Shown: piece after piece, positions 35,854 to 47,700 of the stretch
How positions within the stretch are numbered: position 1 is the stretch's first letter
Layout: each line of letters starts with the position of its first letter
Notes under the pieces: model-generated
Seen by the model: only the letters and a program-made list of their open reading frames with translations
The model's database searches: none
What the model was told of the DNA's origin: nothing
Assembly (NCBI GenBank): GCA_018340375.1
Contig: JAFFJZ010000001.1
Location: 40,540,001 to 40,604,000, forward strand
Length of the DNA stretch: 64,000 nt
DNA from: Gonatopus flavifemur
Lineage: Eukaryota; Arthropoda; Insecta; Hymenoptera; Dryinidae
Reading direction: 5' to 3'
Program-made: the position numbers and the translations under genes

Positions 35854-35987
35854 TTAGGGCTGGGGCTAAAATCTGATTTAATGTGATTTTATATATAATT
35901 TGCATCAAGTTTTTATACAAATTTCTAGAATCTTGATACAAATTTTATATAAAAGCACATGGAATCAAAATATAGCCTCAGCCCTAA
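35854..35987. mobile_element. small TTAGGGCTGGGGCTA palindromic insertion
   Basis: TTAGGGCTGGGGCTAAAAT on the left and its inverse (ATATAGCCTCAGCCCTAA) on the right enclose ATATAAAA/TTGATACAAATTT DNA. It splits the right half of the TAGCT element between GGCAGCTGGA and GCTGC. Confidence 0.55.
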
Positions 35988-36095
35988 GCTGCATTTTTTA
36001 CTGTCGTTGCTGAGTGAGTAGTAGTTGGTGCTAAAACATAGTTCCTGTAGCTGATTTTTAGCTATACAAATGGTAGCTAATTATTCTTTCCTAGT

Positions 36096-37635
36096 ACAAA
36101 TCCATAACTTTTTCATACTTTTCTGTTTGAAAATTCACAAATATTTTTCACTGTGTTGTTTTTGAAGTAATATTCTCTCAAGTATTTTGTATTCTTATAT
36201 TTGAAACACATTTTTTAAAGTGTTTCAGCATTACATTCTGCAACATTCTAGGAACAATATATAATCATATTACCAGGATATTCTGAAGATATTATTAAGA
36301 CATTTGTGCTATAAAAAAAATATTTCCTGTATTTATTATTTTCTTATCAGAATAAAACAATGGAACACAGGATTTGCAATATCATTCGATCATTGAAATA
36401 ACCTATCAATTCTCTGAAGCAGAGGGTAATTTATTATTAAATCCGATTACTACATATCTTCTCGAGACTGAACTTGAAGCTGAAATTGGATCTCCAGCCG
36501 CACGTATTTTGTTGAAACTCTTCAACTGGTAATTCGCAACAATAAGAAATGAAGACTTCTCTCATTAAGCTTATTAAGATGCTTACGTGTACTTACGCGT
36601 ACCGGAAGGCACCTTTTATAATAGGTACGTTAGAAATATATCAAGTTTTCGACATTTTATGCATTGATCAGCATTTTCAGTCCCCGAAGGACACTCTCAT
36701 GGTTAAAAATATGAAACATATTTCATCACAGGAAAATCTAAAATCTATGTACTAATCTAATTAGATCAAAATCTCACTAAAAAATTTAAATAGTTAATTC
36801 ACATTCCTATATTCACTATTGGTGAATTCCCTCAACCTTATACACTCAATTCAAGTTTACAAAACTTCACGTCGGCCAGCATTGGAATCAGTTCATAAAG
36901 TTCTTCAATACGTTTATAGGCTTTAAAAGAGACCAATGAAACTCGCTCGGAGTCCACTTTCAATCCTAATCAGGACACAAAGAGCTATTTAGATCGTATT
37001 TAACTACACTTGGCAAATTCTGATAAAAATTCAAATTAAAATATTCAGATCATTCGCAAATCAGGGTTGGAAAAAGGCCGGCTTTTATCACTTTTGTCCT
37101 AGCCACTGGATAAAAGTGGTTCAAACCGGTTCAAATGGTCAAAATGCGGAAAATATCTATTGGGTCTTGTATATTCGTCACATTCCATTAATTAAGTTTA
37201 TCCTTGACAGAAATCGATGCAAAGGCTCAAGCACTACATACAAATAAATATGAATAGATAGATTTCGAATGAATCCATAAGATATAATACTATTTGAAAT
37301 ACAAATATATTGACAGTAGTTATATGAAATACTTCCATGTCTTTTCCCACTATTTTTGAAATTATTTGAAAATCACTTTATTGTATGAATGTGATGTTAT
37401 GTATTATATTATTTGACGTATAATTACAGCTGATAAGTAAAGGATACAAAATATACTATTTTTTGAAAAATAATTTTGCCAAAGCTGTTTCAATAGAGTA
37501 TCGGATACTGTGGATTTCCTCTTCATGTTGTTAAAGGTTGAATCATTTATTCCAACAAATGCACGCATGAATATCGAAAAATCAAATGATGCGTATACCA
37601 TGTATGTATTGTCCAAAAATGTTCAATGTGTAATA
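36096..37635. other. AT-rich sequence, nothing recognised
   Basis: No gene or element ends supported. Confidence 0.4.
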
Positions 37636-38327
37636 CAGGGTGACCCAGAGAAGATGGACGGTTTTGTTTTTTCAATAACGCAGTTGCTAGCGCTGCTATA
37701 ACGCAAATCGCGCTCTCTATGTTTGGTGTACATACGAGAGATTTGTTTTTGTCCAGTCCCAGTAATCATGGAACGCTATAACGAGAAGGAGCGCGCGTTT
37801 TGCGTGGAACGGTATTTTCAGCATGAATCGATCGTGACAGTGCAAAGAGATGATAAACTCGTTTTTGCTTCCCTCACTTCGTCGTCATCGTCGTCTGGGT
37901 CGTACATGGTTTCAGCAAGATGGTGCGACGTGTCACTGTTCGGCAGAAACTCTCGCAGTACTGAAAAAAGCATTTGGTAACCGCATATTGTCGCGTCGCA
38001 CGGATTTCGCTTGGCCGCCGCGCTCGCCTGATTTAACTGCTCCAGATTTTTTTTATGGGGATACCTTGAAATACCGCGTTTATGACACACGTCCACGAGA
38101 TTTAGAAGACCTGAAAACTCGGATTTCTGAAGAAATTTCAAAAATTCAGCGACCTATGCTCAAAGAGTGAAAATGGCGCCCACCTGAAAGATATTGTGGA
38201 CCACAAATGATTGTCAACTAATCTCTCGTGTTTATATTTTTGAATAAAATTTGATTCAAAAATTTTGGTTGAGTAGTTTTCGAGTTATTCAAAAAACAAA
38301 ACCGTCCATCTTCTCTGGGTCACCCTG
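37636..38327 (+). mobile_element. Tc1/mariner-like deletion derivative, 692 bp
   Basis: The terminal inverted repeat begins CAGGGTGACCCAGAGAAGAT at both ends and is identical for 37 bp, extending to about 44 bp with one mismatch. TA flanks both ends (37634-37635, 38328-38329). It holds both termini of a transposase gene with the middle missing. Confidence 0.9.
37768..38170 (+). pseudogene. DD41D transposase with internal deletion
   Basis: The N-terminal part from ATG at 37768 (MERYNEKERAFCVERYFQHE, then SIVTVQRD) is the helix-turn-helix region typical of this family. At about 37845-37850 it jumps, in a different frame, to the C-terminal catalytic part (INSFLLPSL, TWFQQDGATCH, WPPRSPDLTAPDFF, ending PMLKE and TGA at 38168-38170). 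The first catalytic Asp and most of the catalytic core are gone. The second and third Asp (QQDG and APDFF) are 41 residues apart. After DFF the expected LWGYLK reads YGDTLK, which fits one lost and one gained base. Non-functional. Confidence 0.85.
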
Positions 38328-38351
38328 TATTAACATTGATGATATACAATG

Positions 38352-38938
38352 CCCAAGCGTGTATTGCCTATAATGACAATGGGCCCCAGGCTGGATCCAT
38401 CGTCTTTAACCCAGTATTGGGGAATGACGATGGGACCCATGTTGGCTCAATTTTGGTCCTGTTGTGCTCTCCCATACAATTATGGATGGGAGAAAATGAA
38501 AACAATGAATCTTAGTACAGGCACATTTGAACTTGGCCCCAATTTGAACCAGCGTTAGGCCAAGATTGGGGTGAATTTATATCCCGAGCATGTCTGTACA
38601 ATCCTCAGCGTGTATAAATTTTGGTCCAGTCTTGGGCCCATACAGGTACGATGGGGCTCAACACTAGGCCCAAGACTGGGCCAAAGTGGGGCTGAAATTC
38701 ATGCCCGCTGGGGTAGAATACAAAACAATTTTCCAATCCCAAAGTATTGATTGCCTAGTCTGGGTTCATGCTGGGCCCATGGTGTTACCAATCCTCGGGC
38801 AAAGCAATGCGGCCAAGCTGGGAACGATGTTATCATCTCAGGGTTGGCACCATTTGTCCGCCCAGCTTGGCCCCACGTGTGGCAGCATGGGCGCCCACCC
38901 TGGGCTCAGATTGGGCCCACCGTTAATACACACTTGGG
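38352..38938. mobile_element. GGGCCCA-type element, copy 2
   Basis: Ends are CCCAAGCGTGTATTGCC and AATACACACTTGGG. The interior is dense in GGGCCCA, TTGGCCC and CAAGACTGGGCC words. It is much richer in GC than its flanks. The flanking dinucleotides do not match. Confidence 0.65.
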
Positions 38939-38939
38939 G

Positions 38940-39342
38940 ATTGGGAAAATTCTCAACTTATGATGGTATTTTCCCTACTCCACGAGATTGGAATTTTCCT
39001 ATTAGTATTGGGAAAATTCTCAACTTATGATGGTGTTTTTCCCACTCAACGAGATGGGAATTTTCCTATTAGTATTGGGAAAGCTCTCAACTTATGATGG
39101 TATTTTTCCTGCTCTACGAGGTGGGAATTTTCCTATTAGAATTGGGAAAATTCTCAACTCATGATGGTATTTTTCCTAATCTACGAGGTGGGAATTTTCC
39201 TATTAGTATTGGGAAAATTCTCAACTTATGATGGTATTTTTCCTACTCTACGAGATGGGAATTTTCCTATCAGTATTGGGAAAATTCTCAACTTCTGATG
39301 GTATTTTTCCTACTCTACGAGATGGGGATTTTCCTATTGGGT
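38940..39342 (+). repeat. minisatellite, six units of 67 bp
   Basis: Units begin ATTGGGAAAATTCTCAAC at 38940, 39007, 39074, 39141, 39208 and 39275. All are exactly 67 bp and differ at a few positions. Each unit contains TTGGGAAAATTC and GGGAATTTTCC, which are partly self-complementary. The array abuts the end of the GGGCCCA element. Confidence 0.9.
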
Positions 39343-40497
39343 GTGTAAATCTGACTCCGCCCTTTCCTAACACATGTCGTTATTGATATTGCTTACGTGT
39401 CCTAATAGATGACAACACTTGTATTCGATAGTACTTTTTGTCAGCTGTCAAACGCACTACGCGACATTTGGTTTGGGTTGGGACAAATAGACAGACAAAA
39501 AGGAACCTGATTTGCTTTTTTTCTACTCTCCCAATTCCAATGTGCCTGAAATTTATATCATATAACTAACATTTCGTAAATCGAATATACCATAGAGTTC
39601 CAAGACATTTGGATGGTATGGACATGGGGAAGGCATGCTTAAAAAAAATACAGATTCCAAAGGAAAATTTTCCACAGTTTTCAACCAGTTTGGATAAAAC
39701 TTATATGGGACCACTATCGGGTCATGACTAAAAGTGGTTAAAGATTGATTGGATTCGGATAGTGGGAAGCAAAGATACACGCGTACGCAAAATGTTCATT
39801 TTTTGTCAGAGTTCTTCTCATCTACCCAATTCTTCTGAATGAATCAGGTTGAAACTTATATGGGACCACTATCACCCTAGTCCACAACTGTGATAAAAAT
39901 TCCGAAACGATCGGATGAGCAAAACGGGAGATATGCGCGTACGAAACTTAGGGGGGGGGGCTACAGCCACACAGACAGACACGTTAACAAAATTGTTCCC
40001 CGAATTCTGAGGAACATTTTGGTCTAGGAGATTTTTAATTCCGAGACAAAAAAATTTTCGGCTCCTCGAAACGATCACAAAGCTTCCCTCTAAACGAGGA
40101 AGCAATAATTAATCAAATTGAAAACATGTCTCTTTATTCTGAGAATAGAATCCTTTCCAGACCGTGTTTTTTTTATGCTAGAAAACAATGTTACTACCAG
40201 AAAACAAAATTCTCTGACTTGAAGCAAATTTGTTCAAACAAAGAACATATCTGAATCAATTGTACATTCAATAATAAGTTTTCATTTTCACCCTAATTAT
40301 TCTCACAAATGTCATGTTAGTTTCTAATAAGTTGCTCGTTAGATAATGATGACTGTTTCACTAGTTTTGATAAATGAAATCTAGTTAGTTGGAGTGTTAC
40401 ATTCTAGGGAATGCCTTGTGAGTTTTCCTCACTAGTGCGTCATGAGTAGAAGAGATAAACTCGTAAGTGCCTCATTATACACTAGCGAAAATTTCTA
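39343..40497. repeat. region with a diverged direct repeat of about 160 bp
   Basis: ACTTATATGGGACCACTATC occurs at about 39697 and 39855. Each is followed by similar sequence (CGGATAGTGGGAAGC.. and CGGATGAGCAAAACG.., both reaching CGCGTACG). It ends with a run of ten G at about 39951-39960 and CACACAGACAGACACG. Probably an untranslated fragment of an old retroelement or satellite; no coding part seen. Confidence 0.4.
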
Positions 40498-40700
40498 CCA
40501 GGGTATTGGGTTGATATCGGTTCGCCATGTTTGGCAGCCCAATATTTTGCCAAGATTGCACCAGTTGTCATATTGGCATTTCCTATGAAACCCGGTATGG
40601 TTTCTAGAATGAACAACGGTTGTATATTGAACCAATATTGGCAGCTCACTATTTTCCCAAGCATGGGCCAGTTGTCAATATTGGCATTTCCTACATGGGA
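40498..40700. mobile_element. GGGCCCA/TTGGCCC-type element, copy 3
   Basis: Collinear with part of 24153-24770: TTCGCCATGTTTGGCAGCCC and GCATGGGCCAGTTGTCAATA. Bounded roughly by CTACCAGGG and CTACATGGGATAG. Confidence 0.5.
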
Positions 40701-42515
40701 TAGAACAAGGTCTGGCTGGTTGTTTTATTCCATTTTATTCAGCTCTCTTCAAGTATTTTGAGTAGAAAGATCTAGTAACTCTAGGGTCTACGGGATGCTC
40801 TTAAGTACAAAAATGAATCTACATTTGAATGAATTCTTTTTTAGGTATTTTGTTTGTGATTATAAATTTCCATAGAGATAAGATATCAAAATATGTTTCA
40901 GAAAATCACGATCAGTGGTACATCGAATCCCTCCATTTGTACCACATTGAAAACGTATTCTCCGACCTCTTACTCTCTTTTTAATTCTTCTCATTGCTTA
41001 GTGAAAATGAATTTGATAAATATAAAACACGATTCCCTCATCTACCTAAGTTCTCATGAAGACATTTGACATGCATATAACTCTTTGAAACTAGTCTTCA
41101 GGGTTTCGTTGACATTTGTGTGATTCTCGTAAGCATAGTCACCGCCGCAGTGTGAATTGTTTGGAACGTGTCCGCTGAATAATCGGGTAACTGTACGCAG
41201 ACAATAGTCGAGGCCCCTCGGTACGCATCGTTGACTCCAATTACGCAAGGAGTTCTCAACCTCGCATTACCATGATTTTTATGATCACCGCGTCATACAC
41301 TTCCCTTGAGCACACACGTTCGCGTACATCACCTACATTTTTTCATATAATATCGAGATTTAGAGATAACTTTGAAAATATGAGACAGCCTGCATATGAA
41401 AAATGCAGTTTATCCCTGAGCAAAACAATTCCTTCGGAATCATAAAATTATTATGAATTCCTAGCGAGCTGAAAGATCGAAAGTAGAATGATCTAGAATT
41501 GGAAATAAAAACAAACGTAGAAACGAATCACAGTGTTGTATGATTTCAAAGTCCACAGACGAGTCAATTGTGATTAGAATTGTATATGGTGGTAATAAAA
41601 AGGTCGATGCCGTAACATCGTGGGAGAAACAGAAGACGCGATTTGATAACCGGATTTTCTACCATACTAAATGAGCAAGTGAAATGTAAATTATTTGCGG
41701 TTGAACTTTGTATTCGGGCTGTTATTCTGGTAGCACAGGGTGTAGCGAGAGGAAAAAAGAGAGAAAAGAACGTGAACGTATGCGACTTTTATGCATTTGT
41801 GCGTATGTTGAATGTGGAATGCACGAATTACACTTCACATGGTGAGTACGGGAAACGTGATGGATCGCCGACAAAGTCCTCGGGATACCTCAAAAGGATT
41901 CTTACTGAGTTTATTATTCTTAAGATCATCATCGTCGCGATTATGTACAGTAGTTGAGAATATCTGTAGGTGAAAATTGAATATTGTATGTAACAGAATA
42001 TTTGGAAAAATTAATTGAAAATTCAGATAATTTTGAAGCTTCAGGTTTGACATTATTAGTTTGTTCAACTGTTTGTAATCTTCGTATTCAAAAAATTTAA
42101 GATTCTCCTCACTAAGTTCTTGTGAATTAGGAATCTTGAAGAAGGATAACAATTATGTAACGCAGTGATGTAAAATTAGAAACATAGAAATTTGAGATTA
42201 TGATAATTGGGAAAATCGATTAGAATTTATTGAGCCTCCTCAATGCTATTCGAGCTACAATTTCTCTTCAAGAGTGATCGACAACAATGTATACACTGAA
42301 AAAAATCACTCACAGATGGCACTACTATGTTCAATGAATCAGATGAATTTTGATCGTGTATCGATTATCATTTGTGGTTGAGCGAAATAAATTTATACTT
42401 GTTCCCACTTGAGAACATGGAAGTAGCATAAATCATTCTTTACGAACAAGAATGTCCTATTTTGGTACTGATCGCAACAGCTATTTTCAATATAGGAGAA
42501 AAACGATTGGTGCCG
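40701..42515. other. mostly unique sequence, no gene supported
   Basis: 41.05-41.35 kb and 41.6-41.96 kb are less AT-rich. The plus-strand frame at 41643-41957 has no recognisable domain. Confidence 0.35.
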
Positions 42516-42793
42516 CACATAGAGAAAAATTCTTGCTGAAAAAGCGATTCCGAAAAATCTACTTTGCTAAATTAGCAAAACGGTTGCAGTTACAGCAAAA
42601 TATTGCTATTTTAGCAAGATATTTGATAATTCAGGAATATCTACATTTCCGGATTGCTGAATGTCAAGCGCTTGTTAAAAGAGCAAGATTTTCACCGTAA
42701 TAACAAATTTTTTGCTAATTCAACAAGTTTTGTCATATCAGCAAAGCAAATTTTCGAGGTTTGCTGTTTCAGCAACTTTTTTTCCTCTGAGTG
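42516..42793 (+). mobile_element. CAC...GTG element, core word TTTGCTG, CG duplication
   Basis: Ends are CACATAGAGAAAAATTC and CTTTTTTTCCTCTGAGTG, flanked by CG on both sides. The interior is words such as GCAAAACGGTTGCAG, TTTTAGCAAGA and TTTGCTGTTTCAGCAA. It is the uninterrupted counterpart of 12305-12698 and collinear with 13560-13841. Confidence 0.7.
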
Positions 42794-44058
42794 CGATATC
42801 GAAATTTTCATCTTTATTTCAAGATATCTTAAGTTATCCACGAAACCAGTGAAATATAATCAAATCATGGTTGAATATCAATTATATTGTTTTTTATCTG
42901 TGGAAGGAAAAGGAGATTTTATTGGTTCAAAGGTCGAAACATAATGATCTACGCAGCACAAATATTTCCAGAATATGTCATGATATCGCTACGACATTAC
43001 AGAGACATAACAATATTGGAGCAATATTCTTGAGACATGACTGAGACGTTTTATGCTGTATGAGGACAATATGAGAGTTATTTCTCAAACATTACAACTT
43101 GCTTTTAGAAGGTTTATAAAACCTCCATAACGCGTAAGGGAAAGGTTTTTTGAACGTTCAGAAAACGGTCTGGAGATACATTTTGCTTTTCAGGATGTAC
43201 ATTTATATACAGTCGGTTTTTCATCCGAATTTCAACCGAAGAATGAGTCAAGTGTTTTGAGTATAGATGAAAACATGCGCAAAAACGGCCAACAAAATTA
43301 ATAAAATACATTTACAATTTACGAGCTCGTGAATATGAATACCAGTTGTCCACAGCCGATTGCGAATCCACACGCATGAGGATTAGTAATTTTACCTCTT
43401 AAGTACGTCAAATTATCTCTCACACAAGGATACCGTGACTCCTAATATTGTACTTTTATTATCAATAATTCCATACTTCTCTTCAACACGACGTGCGAAT
43501 CAATTTACGTATCGAACCAATAATTTCATGTTAGTACATGCCTTTCAATTCTTACATTACAAAGTTGATTACATCTGACTTGCACAACTTAGAATTCATA
43601 TTTTAACTTCATCCAACATTGAAATGAACTTGTGCGTCAAATTTGTTACAGCATTTCTCAATGAAGCAGCACTTCTTTTGTATTTTTCCAATTTCATACA
43701 ACATTTTGATACGGTAACCTTATTAAGAGAATTTCTGCCCTCCACTTGTAAAAAAAACAGTGACAATAAGCAAAAGAAAAAAACTCTCCCTGGAGTGACT
43801 TATTTTCACCGTGTATCATGAGAAAAACTTTTTATACTAAAAATATCAGGAGTTCACGAATATTATATGAATGCTAATTGAGTCCCACGTTGAATGATTC
43901 ATTATAATTTGAAAACTATTATATTCATGCACAATTGGTAAAAGTCCGTGCTGTGGAACATTTTTTCTCACAATTGAATAAAGAAATCATTCGAATTTTC
44001 TCTTCCTTTTATTTAAACTTGAAGATGATGTTACAGTATGACGGAAGATTCAGGTATC
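42794..44058. other. AT-rich sequence, nothing recognised
   Basis: No gene or element ends supported. Confidence 0.4.
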
Positions 44059-44759
44059 ATACCTTGTTTGAGGGATCTCTCTGGTCAGGATTTTCAAGGA
44101 ACATTTTTTTTCAAACATTTTTTTCTCACAGAAAAAATTGAGATACCGGTTTGACAATTTGTAGGTATGTTTATTAAACATTGAATATTACGAACAAATT
44201 CTTTTCGGATCAAAAAAAAATGTTTCTCAATTATATTAATACAAGAAATAACACTAGAAAATGACTGTGGGAGTGATTTGAGGCAACCAGATGATCTTAA
44301 AAAAATTGGCAAATCATTCCTTGTTGAACTGCTTATCGCATGAACTAGGATATTTCATTCCATCAAAAAGTAACAAAATGGCCGGCATTTTTCGGAAAAA
44401 TCGATTCTTGAGGGTAGAAAATCGGATACAAATCGGACAATTTTTGGCCAATCAAAAAGATCCTAGTTCATACGATAGCCACTTCAACAAGGAATAATTT
44501 GCCATTTTTTTTTGTTCTTTTCAGATCATCCGGTCGTCCTAAATCACTCCCACCGTCTTTGTTTTAGTGTTTTTTGTTGTTTAAATTAGTATAACCAAAA
44601 AAAAATTTGTTTAAATTCGAAGAAACATTTTTTTTAATATTTAAAGTCTAATAAACATACCTAAGAATTTTCAAGACGATATCTCAATTTTTTCTATGGA
44701 AAAAAAGGTTTTTCTTGGAAATCTCAACCAGAAAGACTCCTCAAATCAGTTCAAGGTAT
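44059..44759. mobile_element. 701-bp foldback element with arms of about 300 bp
   Basis: Left arm 44059-44352 and right arm 44459-44759 are inverted copies. Shared blocks are ATACCTTG, TGAGATA, TAGGTATGTTTATTA, GGGAGTGATTT and CATTCCTTGTTGAA, reaching ATGAACTAGGAT. The arms have diverged by indels. The spacer is about 106 bp. No transposase frame. Confidence 0.8.
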
Positions 44760-47700
44760 TTAACGTAAAACTTTCACAATAAAAAATTCAACTTAACATT
44801 CTCGCACCTATGTTGAGTGGTTCGTATCAAATAAAAACTAATAAAAATTAAAAAAATCAAATTGATCATGGATAAAAAGTTCTATCAGGTTCGTCACTCT
44901 TTTCAAATCTCATAGAAATCATAAAAAATCCTAAGCAAAGTGATGATAATATGCAAATAATTTCGATGTAACAATCAATGTATAGACTTAACTATAGAAA
45001 ATTTGTGATAAGAGGAACCACAGAATCCTTTCTACATGAATATATAAGGATCAGTTACACAACAAATACGATAATTCATTTCGCTTATAATTGATAAATC
45101 ATTGTATTCGTGATATAATACATCTCAAATATGGATATATCATTTCGAAAGTAAACCTCCTTTGAGAAATGGTTGAAAATTCTAACCAAATAGAATCTCA
45201 CAATACTTCGGACAGATCCCATAAATTTCAATCTTATCTTAATTCGATTAGAGTGCCTAGATATTTTCCCATCTTACATCAACTCATCAAATAAAACACT
45301 TAGCGCATATGATTGGATAACACGATACGTTTTCAGTACAATTTTTCATCACTTTCACTCAATTTATGGATCTAAAAATATTTTTTTGCGCTGGAAAATT
45401 TTTTCTCATAATCTGTAATCTTGTAATTCATCAAAATTCCATTCACATGGAATTCATATAAATTCGGAGTTTGAGGAAATAAAGTATTCTTTGAGTGTCG
45501 CAAAAAACTTATTAATAGAATTTTTCGATACAAAAATAGAATAATAGGATGATAAACACAATCATGTAACAATAGATTTTGAATTCTCATATAAAAGCTA
45601 GATAGATGAATCAATTAATTGTCCGTACAAATGAAGCCATGCAACCTCGTTCTTCTCCCCTACTGGAAACGTTATTCGCATTACAAATCCAATAAAAATA
45701 TTCTTTTAAAATATTTTCCCCATAAATGAACGACTATGTCAGTAGAACATATTCATCGTTGCTAGTTTATGATGCATTTTCACACGACTGTAATATACTT
45801 TTTTTTTCTTTCCCACTTTTATGATCCTTATTTGGTATCGTAATTAAAAAAGTTCAACATATAATGGTAACGCGTTTACATCGCTTGATAACAGTACTAT
45901 ATACATATGACCTAGTGTATACCTTGAACACAGTCACTTGAGTAATGATGCGCGCAATTGTAAGTGAGCAAAGAGCTCGAGCGAGTCAGAGCCTGGTGTC
46001 AACGTACGCAACAACTAAGAACAGGATTATTCAGCAGGAAGCACTAGCTTTACACCGAATTTCAATCAGTCGAAGAACTACCGTTCGAATTTCCGGTGTT
46101 TACGCATGACGCTAATTGGGACCCCGATATGTTTCTCTACTTTTGATACAAGATTTATCATTTAAAAAAACTCTCTTTTGAAAGCATGGTAAACTCATTT
46201 CAACCTAAATACAGTATCTTTTCATGTATCTGACCCTAAAGAGACTGTCTAGTTGTAGCAATTTGGAGCAAAGTAAACATAATTTCTAATAAAACTTTGA
46301 AAAACTGTAATCATAATTAAAGTGGTTGTTAGTCACTTTCATCGAACGTGACGGTACATTTTTATTTAGGTGTTTGTTTTTTCAAAACATATGAACTAGT
46401 CATCATTTTTCTTCAAAGGGACGTGCACTCATTTAGATCTCTATGAAGATACAAAAGCGAGATTATACTTTGTTCTTGTCGGTTATATCATTAAGTCCCA
46501 CACAATGCTTATTGTCACGCATGATGGATACACAATGAGAAATTGTTGTCCCAAGGATGAATTGTACCGATCATTTAACTTCAATTCCTAGAATTTTACG
46601 ATTCTTCTAACAAAACGTGACAAAAAAATTCATAGAAATGACATTTAGAGTCCAAATGCGTGGTACTCGAGATTAAATAGCTTGTACAAATGTTACATAA
46701 CGGATTCAACATCACACGGCAATTGATAATCGTATAATGTGGGTATAATTTCATGCGGTTACATTTGAAGCGTTTCGAAGTACAACATGCGGGATGATTT
46801 TCTCTTTAACGACTGCTCACATCAAATACAAGTATTGGCGTTACCTATTCATCTTCATGGAGAATATTTCAATTGATTGGAATTTGAAATGTTTATATTA
46901 AATATTAAAAATCACAATGAAAATGTGATTCATTCTTCATATCTCACCGTCCAGATATCATGTAAATATAATGTACCAAGTGCGTAGGATAAAATGGACT
47001 GTTTGTTTTCTAGATAAGATGTTTTCTCTATATGGGATGATATTTGATAAACAGGCGCCGGGAGCCACGAAAGGTCCATCGGATAACACAGATCTCTTAA
47101 TAGTTCTCTACGTTTTGTTTTTCTCCTGAGCGATATTAATCTGAATCGCGCTTCAACGGTCTCGAACGAAAAATATATATTTTTTCTATGTGCAACACAT
47201 TTTTCAGTCCCTCAAATTCATAGATATTATTATATTTGCACATCAAATTGTTTTTTCTAGCTTTACTTTTGTGATGAGATAGTTCAATGGTATTCCGTCG
47301 ATATTTCAAACAAAGCGTACATTATATCGATTAGCTGGCTTGGACGTTATCTGGATATACCATTATAAATAGCGTTTCAGAGTAACCTCGTATGTAATGT
47401 TATCATCTAAAGCCACAGCATGGCTTTGATTGCATTTCCTGTGTCAATAAAAAATTATTTTACATTCAAATGGTATTTATTTTTCAATTCCAAGTTATTT
47501 TATTAATAACGAAATTGATGAAAAAGCCTATACAATATTCAAACACTGTTCATAAAGGGACGTAACATTTGTACTTTGTTCCATGTAAACACGTGCACTC
47601 TCGTAAGCTTGTCTAATTAATAAGAAGCGCATAACGAGGTCTGTTTATGTCGACCCAGTCGATCTTCGTAATCTCCAGCGCCGCTCAAACTGCTCTCTTA

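Larger units (their letters stand above)
34748..36095. mobile_element. TAGCT element split by several insertions
   Basis: The left part (34748-34900: GAAATAGCTGTGGCAGCTAC to ATAATTTAGCTATG) and the right part (35837-36095: CAGCTGTGGCAGCTGGA, GCTGATTTTTAGCTATACAA) are the two halves of one TAGCT-core element, judged by the copies at 22357 and 19909. The inserts between are listed separately. The right terminus is eroded. Confidence 0.6.

Noticed and set aside
38686..39030. 114-codon frame on the plus strand
   Set aside because: Runs through a GGGCCCA element into the 67-bp minisatellite; the repeat unit is not a multiple of three, so no conserved repeat protein is possible.
38940..39342. CRISPR-like array
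   Set aside because: Units are contiguous 67-bp tandem copies without variable spacers, in a eukaryotic genome.
45959..46000. Plus-strand start with an ideal splice donor (ATGATGCGCGCAATT|gtaagt)
   Set aside because: Attractive, but a five-codon exon without any downstream acceptor or coding sequence in view cannot be called.
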